This document shows, piece after piece, positions 59,988 through 64,000 of a stretch of DNA of 64,000 nt. The stretch is taken from positions 34,576 to 98,575 of the forward strand of contig NCSJ02000152.1 in assembly GCA_002812745.2 (NCBI GenBank), written 5' to 3'. The translations under genes were made by a program, and so were the position numbers. The notes beneath the pieces were generated by a model. The model did not search any database. It saw only the letters and a list, made by a program, of their open reading frames with translations, and was not told the origin of the DNA. This DNA is from Scytalidium lignicola. Taxonomy: Eukaryota; Ascomycota; Leotiomycetes. The number at the start of each line of letters is the position of its first letter. The stretch's first letter is position 1.

Positions 59988-60820
59988 TTACACGTAACTT
60001 CTCTGCCAGAATCGGCGTCTTCGAGGAGTCGTGCCATTGGCGTAGCCCTCCTTGGAGACGACACGAGCGCTTCTCCGCTCTCTTCTCCGCGCGCAGCAGC
60101 TGAACAAGACCAAAAAGGTAGCAAAGAACAATGCTACCATAGCCGCCAGGATAGTCCAGATAGCGATGCTGTAGGAAGCATGGCTGCCGCTGCCGTCCTT
60201 GTTCACGTGGTTCTTGATAATTCCGAAGAGCGCAAAGTCGCATGCCATGGCCACTATGGTGACGATAAAGGTGATGGCTGAGAGGAATGAGGCGAGCATA
60301 GAGCCGACTACACCACTGGAGAGAGCAATGAAGAATGCGATGAATGCCAGGCCACAGGCAACTGGGTGCAAGACCATGACACGGGTGAGGGCCTTTGCAG
60401 AGTCGGTCGATGCGGTTGAAAAGGTCGTGTGATCGATGCCGGACATGATAGCCGCTGGGTTGTAGCCAATATGTGCACCGGTGCAGAAATCCTGTTTGGT
60501 TCTATTTTTCATTGTTAGTCCCGTTCTTAATGCTACTGGGAGGAAGATTTTGGAGAAATAAAGTGAAGAACGAGTCAAGGAGGGAGGTGGGAGTTAATAA
60601 GAGAAGAGACATACCGAGCTGGAGCGGCATTGAGAATGCAATATCCATATGTTCCAAACGTGACGGACGAACGATGGAAATCACTCGAGTTGGTCAAGGT
60701 AACCTTCATCAGACCGATATCGTTGATAACAGGTGAAGAGATGGAGGTGATGAGGAGGAGGACGGCGGCAGAGAAGATGAGGAAGGTGCCGAGATGGTGG
60801 ATTCCACTTAGGATTGCCAT
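59988..60820 (-). CDS. SUR7/PalI family four-helix membrane protein
   Basis: Two exons, 60820-60615 and 60501-59988, with a 113-nt GT-AG intron; the phase fits and gives 239 residues, the size of yeast Rim9. I choose the acceptor AATAG because it keeps DFCTGAHIGY in frame; the AACAG 9 nt later does not. Helix 1 is about 8-28, followed by a long extracellular loop with TFGTYGYC and FCTGAHIGY (the paired-Cys signature of the superfamily), then three more helices (about 112-135, 140-165 and 185-210) and a basic Arg-rich tail. Superfamily members include eisosome-domain SUR7 proteins and PalI/Rim9 of the alkaline-pH sensing complex. Which branch this is cannot be settled here, but the short tail fits Rim9-like or other short PalI proteins. 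Confidence 0.88.
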
Positions 60821-63598
60821 ATTGACTGATTTGGATATTCACGTTCCTTCTTGGATGACTGAGTTCGCTCGTTATTCAGTTGGAGTGGTAGAAGAAAGGC
60901 GCAGATATAGATGAGAGAGGCAATGGAATATAAACTCAACCAATGATGTTGGTGCAAAACGTAAATATACACTGGAACGAGGAGATGGAAGAACACAGGC
61001 AAGAGAGAAGACGAGAGAAGATTGGACCAAGGAGATAGATATATAGGTTTGTTTACTTATCCACTTGAACTCTCCAACGAAGTCATCGCGTCACGTTCAT
61101 CTTTTTCTGCACACCTCTGACAGCGCCCAAGCTTTGTCTGCTTGCTTCCTGGGATCCCTGTGGCCTTCGAGCAGGGGCCATGGTTGCACTAGCAAAAAAA
61201 AAAAACTGTAGAAGCAAGAAAGTTGCACCCGTCATATGTCACATCGGCAGTTGAATTGGGATCTCGCCTTTCTTTCAGTGTGGAAGATGCTTGGCGGTGG
61301 GATTTCAATGGAGGATTGAGGCTGGTGAGTTTGGGGTCTCGCCACTTGCTGCATTCACATACACGCGCATACACACACGCATCACGCAGCTGGGTTGGAG
61401 GGGCTCAGCATCGCAGTGAGACTTTCATCTCTCTCTCTAGTAATAAGGAGAATGATTTAGTTTCTCTAGATCAGGAGACAGTACAGTAAGTAGAAGCGTT
61501 GGTTTTCTCACAACGGGCAGAGACGAATTCTCACTTCACGTCCTCTCTACGGAGGTAGTGTATATTAAAAGGTCTCAGAAGCTATGATTGGCCAAGCGAA
61601 TTGCGCCTGATTTAACCATTATTCTCATTTTGAAAAGCATCTGAGAAAATAGGACTAATCTGGGGTCTGTGGATGCTTTGCGTACTCGTTGGCCTTTCTC
61701 TGGTTCCACGTCATGGGCCATCGCAAAATGCTAATTGTCAGCCACAGTCTAGAAGGGGGACTGCTCTTGAACACGCCAGCACAACAGAAGACAAGAGCAG
61801 GAGAGGAAGAGGAAGCAATAATACCATGGCTACACACTTCTGACACTCTGACGATCTTGGGAGAAGAGACTGCGGGCGGGAGCCGTGGCCACGTAAACCC
61901 ACCAGCAGTGGTCGTTGTGCCCAGGAGAATTCAGCATCCTGACCAATCCGACGATTTCTTCGCGCAGACCAAGCCACAGGAGATGACGTCGCTGACTCAG
62001 GGGTTCGACTGATTCCTTGCGCTTTCTGACGGCGGGCCCAGAGTCGCGTGTGGTCAAGTGGCAGTGAGTGGCTGCCCCCCTATTGCTATTGCTATTGCTG
62101 GTCGATTTGGACGGAGTAGAACGGTCAACAACACATCCCCACCCACGCTTAAGGCTATTCGAACCTCCAACGGTCCCATTTGCCACTTCCTCGGGCAGAC
62201 CCTCACACGCCTCAAACCCCAAGCTAGCTGAAAATCAAGGAACCAGAGATTGCATTGAGGAGGGTTTAAGATTGTCTTGCCTGCTTGCCTCGATCGCTGG
62301 GGCATGATGTGAGAAAGATTCGTCACACTGGGTGGAGAAAGACAATCATGACGGCATTGATACACTTAATCGAACGGATTATTTCCCTCTTGCGGCTCGC
62401 GTCGTGGTCGTGGTCGTGAATCATTGCACGCGTTACACTACAGTACCAACTCCTCTATATTGTACATTCTATAGCCAGGAACAAGGGGGTGGTGAACTTG
62501 ATGTCCAAGAGAGGCCTTAAGACTCTTCGCAATATTGCTCGACCCTAGCAAAGAATCCCATACTGTAGAGTACACGATTTCTCTACTCAGCCACAAAAGG
62601 GAAATGTGTCTCAATTTTGTCTTTTCATATTTAATTTTTCTTCCCATTGGATACGGAAGTATTCTGGGGCGTTTCCTTCGCTGCTATCTCGTCCAGAGAT
62701 TGCAGTATAAAGTCCTCACGTTCTCCATACCACTAGCTCCTGAAAATATACGCACAGTAATTTCAAAAAAATAGATGCAAGAGCAAAAACATGGTTTATA
62801 CGAACGCCACTGTGGCGCTTTGAGGAAGTTGCTGAGATATTCTCCGAATAGTCAACTTCGCAAACCCAGAGTACAGTACATACTATTAAACTGCAAAGCA
62901 TTGGGGAGTCGAGATTCCTTCCTTGGTGGTTAAATTTCAGTCTAATTGGTACCAGTAGCACCAGTACTTATCTTCAGCATTCAAAATTTCTCGTGGCACA
63001 ACCCATGTGCTCTCTAGGAAAATAAAATAATTGAACATGGCTAACGTATATGTGCCTACTTTGCCGTGAGCAAATAAGGCTTGGTTCTTTCCACAATCAC
63101 ATCGCCTATGATTACACTACGAAGTTGCATCTTTCTTATACTAGAATTGAGATCCACAACAGTTTCTTACTACAGATTTCACCTCAATTCACTCACAACA
63201 AGCTAGTGAGAGACTTTAACAAACTCGAGGAATTCATCTCCTATAAATTACCTACTCACTCAAAACCTAGAAAGGAATTATACGAGCCCTTCACTGAAAC
63301 ACAAATACAAACTAGGTGGAAGGAATGATTACAAAGAGGAGCCTGAGTCTAATATTAAAATATCAAATATGCAAGAATGTGAGCTTTGATAAATGGCAAG
63401 TAATTGACAACAATATCATGAATGACAACGAAAGCTATCAAAGTTGGAATGAAATATTACATGCACATCAAGTCTTAAATTCCATACTATTGATGTCTTG
63501 TTACTAATAATAAATCGCACTCCCTTGCTACATCGTCGACACTCCTCGGTTCCTCATGTTGTCTATGCTGACTTTGATGAGGATGTGGCCGGAATTGG
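60821..63598. other. Intergenic region, no supported gene
   Basis: This contains the promoter of the SUR7/PalI gene (pyrimidine-rich on the minus strand) and about 2.7 kb with only short, domain-free open frames. Two AT-rich plus-strand frames near 63.05-63.5 kb look like repeat remains. GTAC words recur (62,440-62,960). Confidence 0.45.
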
Positions 63599-64000
63599 TC
63601 ATAGATGCCCTTTGCGTCTGCACGCAAGGCAATTGCCAGGAGGACTACTGCAAGATTGTTCATGACGTCCACAGTCTGTTTCTGAGGGTCCAAATTCGTG
63701 CGTTCGCAAGAAGAGGCCCCGCGCCGTGCACTGAGCTTGCAGATCCTGCAAGAAATCCAGATATTTCGGCTGGTACTCGGCAATGGTCACGAATAACTGG
63801 TCGCGGTCCTGTGAGATGATGATGTGGTGGTGGTTGTTACAATATCCAAAGCGGATTTGGTTAGACTAGACTATCACGTAGAATGACCCGGAAGACTCAC
63901 CCGACGGGTTGACTCGTGTGCCTCGCTGGGGTGTACTGCTGCTTCTGCTATTGTTACTGTTGTTATTGCCGAGTGGTATGCTTCGGTTTATAAATTTGTG
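63599..64000 (-). CDS. Partial gene running off the right edge, unrecognised
   Basis: This is the 3' part of a minus-strand gene whose start lies beyond the window. The best model joins an exon ending at 63,901 (ESTRR before a GTGAGT donor) to 63,808 after a CTCACAG acceptor (92-nt intron). It continues DRDQLFVTIAEYQPKYLDFLQDLQAQC to a stop at 63,599. However, a second minus frame over the same bases reads very protein-like from about 63,700 downward (VDVMNNLAVVLLAIALRADAKG, stop at 63,487). A frameshift or another acceptor may therefore be involved. The upstream exon is also interrupted near 63,990 in the matching phase. No family is recognised. Confidence 0.3.

Noticed and set aside
63050..63507. 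Two AT-rich plus-strand frames
   Set aside because: There is no motif, the composition is biased and there is no splice or promoter support. They are probably repeat remains.

Overview
This window is nuclear DNA of a filamentous ascomycete (Pezizomycotina). The evidence is short spliceosomal introns (about 50-280 nt, GT-AG with one apparent GC-AG), fungal-only families (GH72 GPI-anchored glucanosyltransferase, ENA-type P-type ATPase, SUR7/PalI, DUF6536) and a sharp split between AT-rich, RIP-like repeat DNA and ordinary gene DNA. I suspect a leotiomycete-type genome, but the sequence alone does not settle the species. No CRISPR array, rRNA or convincing tRNA was seen.

Layout. 1-13.23 kb is an AT-rich block with no intact gene. 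It holds a stop-riddled Ty3/gypsy retrotransposon on the minus strand: 244-bp LTRs, a polypurine tract, and readable reverse transcriptase and RNase H remnants. It also holds a 1.68-kb direct duplication of the element's 5' end, and two GC-richer islands that look less mutated. From 13.9 kb gene DNA begins: a GH72 wall-remodelling enzyme (-), two fungal-conserved uncharacterised proteins (+,+), a small very acidic nuclear-type protein (+), a 5.4-kb gene-poor stretch, and an amino-acid permease (+). Next comes a small Cys-rich protein (-), then a small redox neighbourhood at 35.3-39.4 kb: a short-chain dehydrogenase (+), a GFA/CENP-V zinc protein (-) and a zinc alcohol dehydrogenase (-). The right part holds a DUF6536 membrane protein (+), a DHA1-type MFS transporter (-), a small orphan protein (-) divergent from a truncated WW/kinase-like gene (+), an ENA-type Na+/K+ export ATPase (+), a SUR7/PalI membrane protein (-), and the 3' part of a gene running off the right edge (-).

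How the genes may work together. Several products act at the cell surface: GH72 (wall glucan), permease, MFS pump, ENA ATPase, SUR7/PalI. In fungi, ENA expression under alkaline or salt stress is commonly PacC/Rim101-dependent. Three GCCAAG cores lie upstream of the ENA gene and a PalI-superfamily gene lies 1.6 kb downstream of it, so a shared alkaline-response theme is possible but is only inference. The SDR, GFA and ADH genes could form a small alcohol/aldehyde detoxification group. I did not find a clearly new biological system. The most unusual items are the duplicated RIP-like element with its GC-rich insert, the truncated WW/kinase locus with foreign-looking coding scraps, and two tandem uncharacterised fungal genes. 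Exon structures were built by hand and checked by phase arithmetic.
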